From positions 7,254,001 through 7,318,000 of the forward strand of contig NC_092310.1 of the NCBI RefSeq assembly GCF_036785885.1: DNA of 64,000 nucleotides. Reading direction: 5' to 3'. Source of the stretch: Coffea arabica. Taxonomy: Eukaryota > Streptophyta > Magnoliopsida > Gentianales > Rubiaceae. This document shows, piece by piece, positions 49,701 to 61,369 of this stretch. Position 1 is the stretch's first letter. Each line of letters starts with the position of its first letter. The notes beneath the pieces were generated by a model. It searched no databases. It was not told the DNA's origin and saw nothing but the letters and a program-made list of their open reading frames with translations. The position numbers were made by a program, and so were the translations under genes.

Positions 49701-50646
49701 ATCCGGCCATGAAACTTTGCAGAAATGAAATGAGATTGCTGGTTCCTTTGCGTACATAAGACGCTTGACGTCTAATATATTAAATACGTCAAATCAATTA
49801 CAACTAGTGCCCTACGCGCGGGTTTTGTGTTCGATTTCTCTTACGTTTGTTGCACTAGTGCACTAAACCTCTAGGGCACTTACATTCATATAAATATTAT
49901 TCATTCTTAATTGTCCCAAAATAATGGTCCAAAATCCCTCAATTAAGCGCGCACGTGAAAACGCGTATTTCTAATTTAGGCGCAATAAAATTGAAACCTT
50001 TGAGAAAATCTTATAACGATCGTACCACTAACTATCACTTCAATATTTAAACCTAAAATTGCCTATTTTAGGACCATTGTATATGTCTTAAATTTTTGAG
50101 CTTATTGTACTCCTAATTGGCTAAAGTTTTCAGACACGTTTTCACTTTTTCACTAAACAAACTTCTAAGAAAATAATTTTTTTTGAAACGAGACACTTTA
50201 AAAATATAACGAAGCTATAAAACCATATATTTAGGTCTAATAAGGATAGAAAATAATATTCGGGCAAAAATCCAAATAGATAATTAATTGAGCCAAAATT
50301 AGGGGTTTAAAAATAATAATTTTACGAGTCCTCACGTGAATTGAGTATTAATTCCTCAATTATCCTTTCTTAATCTATTATTGATCGTTCTTAATTCTCC
50401 AATATTAATACACTCTCGATTCAAATATAGTCTCGAAAAACGTGCACTCGTTGTTTCGAACTAAACGAGTTTTCGAAGAGTGAATTTTTCCAACAAAACT
50501 CTTTTAAAAATATAAAAGAGGCGTCGTTCCATATAAATGGATTTTAAATGATGGAAATAAATAATTTGGAGAAAAATGAGTAAATAAATATTTAAACAAA
50601 CTACTAATATTCGATAAAATAAAATAAAAAATTTCGGGTCCTCACA
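46730..50646 (-). mobile_element. 3.9-kb TG..CA element, probable giant solo LTR, inside copy B
   Basis: Inverse orientation relative to 36343-40302. Forward ends TGTGACGCCCCCC...GGGTCCTCACA, with a perfect 5-bp TSD GAAGG (46725-46729, 50647-50651). Copy A keeps the empty site at 19537-19541. No LTR pair or coding domains. The outer ~310 bp at the right (50336-50646) do not match the other element; a second terminus-like CGAGTCCTCAC occurs internally at 50325-50335, so the LTR looks chimeric. Confidence 0.8.
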
Positions 50647-50651
50647 GAAGG

Positions 50652-52928
50652 ATAGAAAATAAAATGAAGGCACACCAAAAAAAAAGGGCTATCCTATTTG
50701 TGCTCATTAAATAGGAAACATTGCTAATGAGTAAAAGCAATGCTTGATTGGTTTCATCCAATGGTGTACTTTAAGGAAATAATGAGATACTTGTGGATAT
50801 AGCATATTGGCAATATTTATATCTTGTGCGTAATGCCTTGAAATTGAAGTATATTCTTAAACAATTTCTTCCAAAATTATTTAAACGCCACTTTGATTAT
50901 GATATGGATGAAAATCAAGTTTAAGATATTATGTTTAGTTTTGTGAGGGTGATCAACCTACACATAAAGAAACTATACAAAAGAAACAAGACTATCTTGC
51001 TCCAAGAAATTTAGATTCTTTTACACTTCAAAAATTATTAGAACTGAAGATTTAAATTTCTTAAGAGCATGAAGTAAGTGGGAGTGTTTTGACTCTGGAA
51101 TGGAGTATTGAAAAGGTAAGGATTCATATTTGACTCCTTTGAATATGGAAAATTGATAGCTTTTCTCAAAATTATTATTTAATTATTTTAGATAAGCAAT
51201 CGAATGAAAAATTCCTTGTCAAATAAACACATGAAGTAAATCTACATTGAACCCACTGGTTGAGTTATCTTATAGACAGCGGGAGGAAAAATGTTCTCTA
51301 TAAAAAATTGAAGTTCTTTAATTACTATGTTGTATATCTACAAGAGTTTAAGGATGAATTGTGTAATGTTTTCATGAGGTGCAAATGGAGAAATCTCCGT
51401 GTTTCAAGAATAGTGTCACAAATTACCACAAAATCTCTACCAAATTTGAGAGATTATATTTGGGGTAATTATGGCACTAGTAACTCACTATTAGAGATAC
51501 ATTAGATAAATATGAAAATGAATGTCCTTAACGCAATTCTTGATAATTAGGCATATACATGTGTCACCATGGTAGAGAATGTAATTTAAACCAAATTATT
51601 GCTCCTCAATAGTATATTAATTTGTTCTTCATTTGATCTTAGAAGAATTTTTCTAGTAAATTAATATACATTAAGGTTAGTGGGAGTAATACTATGAGAG
51701 TTTTTCTCAATCATGATATTTGTGAAACCCTTCTATCATTAATATTCACAAAATAGAATGTAAAAGATAGTTAATCTGTCTTAGAACCTTCATGCAAGAG
51801 TTCCTTGGTAATAAAGAACAAATATTACTTTTAAATAATAATAGTGAACAATTGCATAATGTTCACATCATGCATTGGAATGAATATAAATTCACCAAGA
51901 ACGCTATGAAGTTGTACTACAGGCATCTATTGTTTGGCCTAAAGTTTGTCGATATTGTATTTTGGCTAATATAGATATTTGATTTGATTATACCCTTTCA
52001 TTATGTATACATAAAAGAGTGGAAGTCAAGACATTCAGGTCGACACAAGGTATTCAATAGTTATTTAGAAAGTAAAATGTAGCTATTGAGTACACATCAA
52101 GGTGTTATTATTGTTGATCAACAATTAAAGGTTGCCGGGTAAGTTGTTAATGATCAAATAACTCATATAGAACTCACTAGGTCATTTAGTATTTTGCTAT
52201 CATTCTAAAACTATTGTTGTTGTCTAGACACTCAAAATACTTATGTTTACATGATTTTGTGCACATTATTGTTCATGTATAAAGTAAAGATCATGTGATC
52301 CATAAAGTTGAATCCTGAATAACTTATATGAAGTTATTCATAAAATTTTTTTAAAGCACTTGATTAGAAAGTATAATATATTGTAATACATAGAAGGAAG
52401 TGTTTGTCATGAGAACATAATCGCCATGATTCATGTATTATTATTTTCTGATTAAACGACTATTACATAATTGTTGAATTTGGTGAGTGACAAACAAAAC
52501 TTATGGCCATTTTAAGTATCTAATCACTCATATGTTAACTGACTATTTCATGTGGGTCAAGTGGAAGAAAGTAAAACTTGCCTCTTTTAGAGGCAATTGT
52601 GACCCATATGATTGATTCTAAATTAATTGATATCCTAATTAATTGATTGATATTTTCAATAATTAATTAGTATTTTCCATTTGTTAATGATTGATTGATA
52701 TCTTTTGCTAATTGATATATGATTCAATCAATTAACCAACCAAATCAATCAATTAGTCAGAAAAGATTATGGATTATGACAAGATTTTTTTGATGGAAGG
52801 AAACCCTAGAGATTTTGATAATTGCTAGTAAGGGTTCCTGGCCTAACCTATAAATAGCCTATGGTATCCCATCAACACTACACTCTCTGATTAGGTATAG
52901 ACTAGAAACTCCTTACTCTAACTTTTTC

Positions 52929-52968
<40 letters not shown>

Positions 52969-53560
52969 ATAGACAAGAAAGAGTCAAAGAGATGAGGAGA
53001 GACCAATTTGTACTTAATAATGATGGTTAGAGGTAAGTCTATTTAGATTTTCGCTGCATAGTACATTCATATGTACATAATTAGTATAGCAAGCTCAACC
53101 CTATTGACAATTCTATTTTGTATGTATATATTCTTGCTGTGACGACTCTCAATAGTTCACAAGTACCGCGTTTACTCTTGTCAAACTGTGTCTGCAATTA
53201 GATTGATTTTGATTACAGAGCTCAGGGGACAATGCGAAAGAAATGCTGTGTAAGGGACCTCTGTATTTTCTCAGTGCAAAATTCATCCAAAATGAGCTCG
53301 TGCTAGGCTCCTGCTTGATAGGATCTTGGTTTTGAGCTGAAATTTAACTCAATTAGTTGGTAAGGCTAGCTGGAATCAGTTAGAGCCATTTATTGGGTAA
53401 GCAAAGCTCAGAGTTTTCTAACCAAGACATAAAAAGCATGATAATGCAGCAGAGGACGATGTGTGCTGGCCTCCTTTTGATAAAATCCAACTTTGGTGGG
53501 GTAGGAGGTTGGCTAAAATGTAAGTTGAAATTTTGGAAAATGAGAATATAGGAACATTCA
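50652..53560. other. AT-rich repetitive DNA without recognised gene (copy B)
   Basis: Counterpart of the copy A stretch upstream of the 1.2-kb MITE. It includes the 60-codon ORF 51792-51974 (two residue changes from copy A), the hairpin near 52580-52596, TATAAATAG at 52849-52857, and an (AT)n run near 52933-52965 that is about twice as long as in copy A. Confidence 0.5.
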
Positions 53561-53569
53561 AATTTCATA

Positions 53570-54767
53570 GGGATAATTTTAGAAACCTCCCCTAAGGTTT
53601 CTGATAGTTTCACTGTCTTCCCCTAAAGTTTTAAATATATCACTAACCTCTCTTAAAACTAAATTTTCTTGTAACAAATTAGCGCAATTCAAAAAAATTA
53701 ATAATAAAAAAATGATTTCAAGAGTGAGAAAAATATTTCATACAAAAGTGCCCCTCAACTAATTACTAGTTGGTTGACTTAGAATCAAAAGGGATTATTA
53801 GTTAAGAATAGAAAATAAAAACCATAGTTAGAATGTGTCAGTGTAAGTAAGGCAAATTACAATACTAGCATGAGCCCACTAGAATTCAATAACAATGGCT
53901 CGCAAAATCAAAGAATTGGAAGGAAATTTTATTAATTTAGAATCAATATTTACACATTGAATTCCTCAATTCTTAGTGGTGAAATTTGGAAGATTTTGAG
54001 TAAGAATTAAATAAGACTAAGTATGACCTTTTCAAGAAAAATGCCACATTAAATAAAAAATATAAAATATGATCAAATATTGTTTTGAATTATTTCTTTT
54101 ACTTACAAGGTCCATTATTTCACATGATTACTAAGAAATTTCTATCATTTGTAACAAAAAAAACAACTCTCAGGCAATGTTTGCATGAATAGAATGGAAA
54201 TGACTTTAATGGAAAATAAGTAAATCAAAGTGGAGAAAATCATTTTAAACAATCTTTTTGGAATTATGTATACAAAGAAAAAGAAAAAAAATTGAAAATA
54301 GGGAGAGAATAGATTATGTGCAGTTACACTTTATCTAAACTTAATAAAATTTATTTGTAAACATATTTTAACAATTTATCCTTTTTGTGCATTTTTGTAT
54401 TCATCTTGTTATTTTTATAAAAAAAACTTATGAAATAATAATCTCTCAATATAAATTTTAATCTTTTTTGGGGGAAGAAATTACAAGAACTACTAAAATT
54501 AGAAAAAGAATTTAAAATGTTAACAATTATTGTTATAAAATTTGGTATTCAAGATTTTCAAGCTTTTTTACATTCCAAATTATGGGAGTACAAGTGGCTC
54601 AACTATCTCTCCATACAACTATGTAAAATTTCCCAAGTTGCAGGGTAATAAAGTCATTTGACCATTGATGTGGTAAGCATTGAATTCCAATTGGTTGACC
54701 GGGGGAGGGTAAGTGATATTTTAAGAATCTTGGGGGAGGGCAGTAAAATTGTCATTGAAATTATCCC
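53570..54767. mobile_element. 1.2-kb Mutator-like MITE with 9-bp TSD (copy B)
   Basis: Same element and TSD (AATTTCATA at 53561-53569 and 54768-54776) as at 22431-23631, with scattered substitutions and small homopolymer indels. Confidence 0.88.
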
Positions 54768-55142
54768 AATTTCATAAGTAGGGCGAAACTTTTATTAAGT
54801 TTGTGGATGGGGTATGGGTTACTACTATTCACCAAACGAACAGATTTTTGGCTAAGTAATTAAATCACACTTGTAACAATGTACACTTTGTCAAGAGCAA
54901 AAAAATTCTTTTTTGAAATGTGCATCTTATCGAACAATAATATGCACCTAAATGATAAAAATATGTAGTTTGGTAAAATGTACATAAATCCAAATATGCA
55001 CATCTAAATTGATACAGCTGTGTATAGGTATAATCAAATTACACACATACAAGTCGCAATATGTGCACATAAGGGTAATTTTCTTATTATACTTACAATA
55101 TTTCTTTTAATAGTTCATGACCATTAACTCGCACCTCATGCA

Positions 55143-55251
55143 AGGGGTAGGGATGGATTGGATGTTAGAAGGAAGGGAATGTAAGTGAAATGTCCTGGAA
55201 TCGAGACATCCCGCCTATATTAAAAAAAAAAAAAAAGAAAAAAAAAAAAAC
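55143..55251 (+). mobile_element. Diverged tRNA-like SINE (copy B)
   Basis: Counterpart of 24890-24987, with a longer interrupted A tail. Decayed box B. Confidence 0.6.
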
Positions 55252-56846
55252 TCAAACGTCATTCATAAATTTTCCAAAACTTACACCTTCTTTTAAATTT
55301 TAAATCTTTCTATTCCCTTTCTCCCAATTATCCCAAAATTTAAATTGGCTGGTGGGAACATGAAAAAATAACTACGGTAGTAGGGATCTAGACTCCTTCA
55401 CTTGAATGGGCCAAATTTGAGTGATGTTATTTTCAGCAGCACGAAAGACACCGTAACTTCTAAAATTATAAACAAACACAAAACTCCCTCAGTCATTGAA
55501 AGTTATAAACATATATAAAGGTCCCTTGGTCGTTACATGTATTGTTCGGGATTTTAAATATTCGTGAAAGTGTATAAAAATCACAAGTCAAATATCTAAG
55601 CTATAGGGTTAACGATATAGGATGACGATTGAGAAAAATTACAGTTAAAGAGTTTTTTGTGGCTTTCAAAATTACAATGGTTTTTCGCATTCCTATTTTC
55701 CTTTTATTATACACTTAAATCGATGTTGTTTGCCAGGATAAATATAAACGTGGCCCAAAAAGAGTAGGAACTATCTCGTGCACCAGCATACGTAGTTTTA
55801 TTGTATAACTGATACTAATACGTATATATTTGTTGGTAGTGAAAGTAGAGAGAAATTTATACTTTTATTCACTAGTTTGTTTGGAGTTCACAAGATTGCA
55901 AATGAGGTTGGAATAACATCTAGTTTTACGGAAAGCAGAATGAATAATACATTAACTAACTTTAATACTTATACATGGAATAGTACATCAAGATGATAAA
56001 ATTGAGTTGTTTCATGAGAAGATAAGTGTATCACATTAATCTAGGGGGAAAATACATGTATTAATCCTCTAGGGGAATTGAATGGACATCCACATCTATT
56101 TGTATTTGTTTCATAACAAGTTTGGTGTTTTTGTCATTTTTTTTTTGGGTAATCATGAAAAGTTTTAAGTCTCACAAAAAATGATAACTCTTTTTGTTTT
56201 AATCCGTCGAGACATTGGTTTACACTATTATCTCGCTGCAACATAGTTTCAACATATTTCTCAAAATATTTTCATCTAACTTTGAATTCATGTATATTCC
56301 TGTTTGGTTAAGTTACACTAAATTTCTTTAACAATTATCATTCAATTCAATATACTTTAAAATAAGTTAAATTAAAAGAACCGTTTTCTCTTAGTCTTAA
56401 AAAGAATTAAGTTAGTAATATTCATATTTGAGAACAACACGTTACCCACACTAAGTCTAGAAAAGAATTACTGATGTATCAGAATTATCGTTTTCGAAAA
56501 AAAAGATGTATCTGTTTATTTAAAAAAAAAAAAAAATCATTGTTTCACTAATTTAGATACAAAAAATCAACAAAATTGAGATGATGTACAGATTATTGAA
56601 AAGGGGCCAATTTTGTCAAGACTTCATGTTTTCTCACCAAAGCTATTGAGCACCAATCTCAAAAAAGTCATAAAGAGCCAAGCCAAAGCAAAAAAAAAAA
56701 TCAATAAGGAAGGCAACAAACTGGCCTGTACGGTGACCTTATCCTTTTGGATTCATTTCAGCGGATAATGATTCATTTACACTTGATAGTGATGTAAATC
56801 TGCATCCATCTTCAAAAGCAAAAAATACCTCCCTTGTTTCCTGTTA
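55252..56846. other. Upstream flank of CYP81 copy B
   Basis: No gene recognised. About 110 bp present in copy A is missing near 55383. A ~26-bp imperfect tandem duplication at about 56041-56066 (ATTAATC.TAGGGG repeated) is specific to this copy. From about 56330 to the ATG the sequence is nearly identical to copy A. Confidence 0.5.
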
Positions 56847-58572
56847 ATGATCATGGAAGTCATCTATAGCATCCTAGTTCTCAGTTTCTTGGTAGTCTTA
56901 GTTGCTATAAAACACCTTCAAGAAAACAAGAGAACTCTAAAGCCTCCAAGTCCACCAGCTCTCCCAATTCTAGGCCATCTGCACCTCCTGAAAGCTGCCC
57001 CTCACCGTGCTCTTCAACTTCTCTCCATCAAATACGGCCCCCTGATTTCCCTTCGATTTGGGATTCGTCCTATACTTGTTGTTTCCTCACCATCTCTTGC
57101 AGAGGAATGCTTCAGTAAGACTAATGATGTTATCTTTGCTAACCGACCAGGGTCCATTTCTGGCAAAATCCTTGGCTACAACAACAGTACTATCGGATTC
57201 TCTCCTTATGGAGACCACTGGCGAAATCTCCGCCGTGTTACCACCATCCATATTTTTTCTTCCGCTAGTCTCCACAACTTTTCCTCAATCTGGACAGAGG
57301 AAATCCGTTTCAGTGTCAGGAAATTGTTCTCAATGAACTCTGATGACAAAGTGTGGAAAGATGTAAACATGAACTCTGTGTTCTTGGATTTGGTATTCAA
57401 TGTGATCATGAAAATGCTTGCAGGAAAAAAATGGCCATCTGATAAAACAGCTGATTTGTTTTCGCTGATCTCCTTCATGGGTATTTGTGATTATGTCCCT
57501 GTCTTGAGATGGATTGGATTTCGAGGGTTGGAGAAAAATTTGAGCAATTTACAGCAAAAGAGGGACAAATTATTCAGGGATCTCATTGATCAAACTAGGA
57601 AAAAGGAAGGTGAAGGTGGCTCATGCTCGACTGAGCAGAGAAGAACTGTTATCCAAGCATTGCTGTCCCTTCAAGATGCTGAACCTGAATTCTTAACTGA
57701 TGAAACTGTCAAAGGGATCATACTAGTAAGCCAACTTGCCATTTCTCTTTTCTCCTTAACATAATATTTTTTGCTTTGGTAATTATTGCTCTTTATATCC
57801 GGTTTCTATTTTCATATTTCATTTTTTTTTAATGCAAATCAACCTTTTCTCCAATTAGTCAGTGAACTCCTCTTCTAGCTGGTAATCTCTTATGTTGGGC
57901 TTTACATTCATTTTGACAATACATGCCTTGTTGTTCTTCTAGATTATGTTCACTGCTGGAGTACACACTTCAGCTCTGACCATGGAGTGGGCTATGTCCC
58001 TTATGCTAAACCACCCCCAGGTATTGAAGAAGGCAAGGAGTGAAATAGACAACAACGTTACACAATCAGGGCAATTGATTGAGGATTCAGATCTCTCCAA
58101 ATTGCCATATTTGCGTTGCATAATCAAAGAAACACTTAGACTTTTTCCTGCAGCACCAACTCTTTTGCCTCATTATTCATCTGAGGATTGCACCATAGGA
58201 GGCTTCAAAGTTCCTAAAGGCACAACTTTGTTAGTAAATGCTTGGGCTATTCACAGAGATCCGAAGGTTTGGGAAGAGCCAGCCAAGTTTAAGCCAGAAA
58301 GGTTTGAGGGAATTAATGAAGGGGCTTGCGATGAAGGGTTCAAATTTATTCCATTTGGAAAAGGTAGGAGGGCTTGTCCAGGTGCTGCCTTAGGCATGAG
58401 ATTTATTAGCCTGACGTTGGGAACAATGCTACAATGTTTTGATTGGGAAAGAGTAGGGCCTCAATTGGTGGATTTAGAAGAAAAATCTGGTATAACTTTG
58501 GACAAGGCCAAGCCTTTGGAAGCATTGTTCAGGCCACGCTCATCCATGATTGAATTGGTTTCTCAGCTTTGA
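56847..58572 (+). CDS. Cytochrome P450, CYP81 family-like (copy B), 2 exons
   Basis: Exons 56847-57725 and 57943-58572 with the same 217-bp phase-0 intron; 502 aa. By eye it differs from copy A at three exon-1 bases, only one of them replacing a residue (Thr90 to Ser). Exon 2 is identical, and the intron differs at one base. It keeps the N-terminal anchor, ExxR (E356/R359), Cys438 heme loop and the unusual His301 (57964-57966) in the I-helix. Nothing suggests it is broken. Expression differences between the copies would have to come from flanks, where they diverge more. Confidence 0.93.
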
Positions 58573-58949
58573 CTAAAGAACATGACTGGTGGCTTTTGAA
58601 GATTGTATCATAATACTATCTGAAATACTTAAAGCTCAAACTACAAAGGTGCACCTATTGCAAAGTGTGAAAAAAAGTGAAAATAAGAGGAAGGAGAATA
58701 TAAGCATGAAAATCTTTCAGTCTATGCAGTTATTAAATATTAAATAGGCTTTGAACTAAACCGTGTTTGGCTTTTTCTTTTTGCTTTTAATATTGGTCTT
58801 TTCAATTCACTGTAAGTGCATCTACTCGAGGTCTTTGGTTTTCCACATTTGTAATTATAGAAAATCTTCAACCTTAACTGCGTTTCTTTGTTGTTACATA
58901 AAGTGGTTTTGGGGCTTCAACAAAACAAGCAAAAAGAATGTCTTATGAG

Positions 58950-59379
58950 TAGAGATGTCAATCAAAATCCAATTATATTGATTCGTCCAAATCCGCCCAC
59001 CAATGATCGGCTCAAACTCACCCACTAATTTTGAATAAATTTAAATGAGTACCCAATTAAATTCATTTAATTAGTGAATAGTGAGTTGACTCGATTCATC
59101 CATTTGTATCCATTTAAAAATAATTAGACACTTAAACTCAATTTTTAATTAGTGTTAAGCAAATAAATTTGAATTTCTAATCAATTTAATAACAATAAAT
59201 ACCGTTATTTCTTATCAAATAGCATGCAAAAAAAAGTAGAATTGTAAGTGACTCATAAATAGATAATTGGGTATATCTATACTCATTTATTAAATGGGTA
59301 TAAATGAATTGACTTAATTATACCAACTACTTAATTATGACCGCCCAAACCACCCAAATCACTCATTTTAGCACATCTA
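58950..59379. mobile_element. 430-bp hAT MITE (copy B)
   Basis: TAGAGATGTCAA...AGCACATCTA, flanked by CTTATGAG (58942-58949) and CTCATGAG (59380-59387), an 8-bp TSD with one mismatch. Counterpart of 28761-29189. Confidence 0.78.
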
Positions 59380-59964
59380 CTCATGAGTAGCGAGGTTATC
59401 GAGCTAACTCGAACCCAATTGTGGGTAACTCGAGCTAGACTTCAAAGAAAATTAGCTAAGCTCAAATTCAAGTTTAAGTTCGACAGTGAATTTCCTTTCT
59501 ATGTCATAACTCAGTGTATCACCATCTTCAATTTATCCACCAAAACCGTTGCTAAGTTAGCTTAAGAACTCTTTTATTGGTATCAGTCTCTTTTATTTCA
59601 CATTCACTCAAAACTTTTACATGTTTAACTTCCTTTGGCATACTTTTTTCTTTGTCAAATTTTTGTTGGCGGTGTATAAAGCTTTCAAGTTTTTCATATA
59701 TCTGTTTGATGTATTAGATATGCATAATTTTGATGTTGCAAGTAAATTTATGAAGATACAACTCTTTTCGTGAGTTACAGGTACACATTCACCACTTCGA
59801 ATCCCAGATTATTAGATTTTTTTTTTGTTTTACATTTTTTTGAATTTTCAATTTATTTGTGAACTTTTCAAATTTTTGCAAAAATTTGTTCTTTTAGAAT
59901 GATGACAGGTATTTTAGAAGATGTCTGTAGGTAATTATAAGTTCAATTTATCCACAGTCTCGTG

Positions 59965-60689
59965 TAGGGATGGCAATGGGGGCGGGTGCCCGCGGGGGGC
60001 TCTCGGGGCGGGGGGTGGGGCGGGGGCGGGAGGGAATTTTTTCCCCCCGCTTAGAAACGGGGCGGGGGACGGGGGAGTATACCCCCGTCCCATCCCCCCC
60101 GCCACGCGCAAAAAAAAATATATATATAATTATATATAATATGTAAGTTAATTAGTTATAAATTTATGATAATGATATTATTAGTTATATGTATTATATA
60201 ATGTATAGTAGTTTATGTAATATAATTGATATTATCAATTATATGAATAATTATACATGTCTACTAATAAAATTTATTAATTAGTTATACTAAATTTACT
60301 AATACATTTATACTAAATTTCTAATTACACTTAATAGAATAACACTTTTTTCTCAAAAAAAAAAGCACAAACACAATAATGAATTAGTGATTGCATTTGT
60401 ACTAAAAGTGAAAACTTGACTATTTTAGTTATATTTATTTCATCATATTGGATTGTATTCAAATAACTTCTGTTTGATTGTTTTTATGAGTTTCAATTGT
60501 AAAATTACAATGAATAATAATTTGGTGATGTGTTCATATTTTAGTACTTGATTATTTATTAAAATTTAATTATAATAAAATTATATAATAAAATTTTATT
60601 AACCCCGCGGGGGAAGCAGGGCAAGGCGGGGCGGGGGCGGGGGACGGGGGAGGGTCTCCCGCCCCAACCCCGCCCCGTTGCCATCCCTA
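59965..60689. mobile_element. 725-bp hAT-type element with G/C-rich ends, only in copy B
   Basis: Perfect 12-bp TIRs TAGGGATGGCAA / TTGCCATCCCTA. The flanking 8-mers GTCTCGTG (59957-59964) and ATTTCGTG (60690-60697) are an imperfect TSD. Copy A has the uninterrupted site near 29775. About 150 bp at the left and 90 bp at the right are G-runs or C-runs (GGGGCGGGGG types), while the ~480-bp core is strongly AT-rich. No transposase. Confidence 0.88.
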
Positions 60690-60851
60690 ATTTCGTGAAC
60701 GTTGAAGGACCAATACCTATTAAGATCGCAAAACTAATTTTGGAGTCTCCAGAACACATAATTCTTAAAGAATATTCAAGCCATTTTTTTTTTCAGGGTT
60801 CGTTTTCACACTCTAATTTTTTAACTCTACATCAGTTAATCAAATGACTTC

Positions 60852-61190
60852 AATTTATTAGTGCCACTAATTTCAAGGTCAAATTTGCTTAAATTTTCAG
60901 TTTTGCAAGTCCCTGGAAACTTTTATCATCTTCATCTCAAGTATCCCTGTATTCTTGCTTTTATTATTCACCCATGTAATCTTGATTCTAAATGCACATA
61001 TGCCTCATTGCTAAAGTTTTTATTCAATGTTACTTGATAACAACTCATAAGTATGCCCTTATGAAACAGCAACAAGGAAGATCTTGAATGCGCCTATTCG
61101 CAACCCAGGAATAAATTAACCTAAGTACATCCCAGTAACATGGAGAATCAAATCATGGTTTCACATAAAATATGATGGACCAAACCTTTT
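60852..61190. other. ~340-bp segment present only in copy B
   Basis: Inserted between ATGACTTCAA and TTTTTTCACATATC relative to copy A (about 29930). No TIRs, TSD or ORF recognised. It may be a deletion in A rather than an insertion in B. Confidence 0.6.
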
Positions 61191-61264
61191 TTCACATATC
61201 AAAATAAAGAAATATAACTTGACATAAGTTACCCTGGAATGATAATGCAATAATATCTACTATA

Positions 61265-61352
61265 GGGGGAGGGTTGGGTTGGGTGGTACGGGGGAAGGAG
61301 TGTAAGCAAGAGGCCTCGGGTTCGAATCCTACTGTTTACACTAAAAAAAAAA
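61265..61352 (+). mobile_element. 88-bp tRNA-like SINE, only in copy B
   Basis: Same family as 31655-31754: G-rich head, box B GGTTCGAATCC, GTGTAAGC...GTTTACAC stem, A10 tail. Flanked by a 17-bp TSD with two mismatches (61248-61264 CAATAATATCTACTATA and 61353-61369 CAATAATATCTGCTACA). Copy A shows the single uninterrupted target near 30002-30018. Confidence 0.88.
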
Positions 61353-61369
61353 CAATAATATCTGCTACA

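Noticed and set aside
36343..50646. The two ~4-kb elements as the two LTRs of one retrotransposon
   Set aside because: They are in opposite orientation and each has its own distinct 5-bp TSD, so they are independent insertions.
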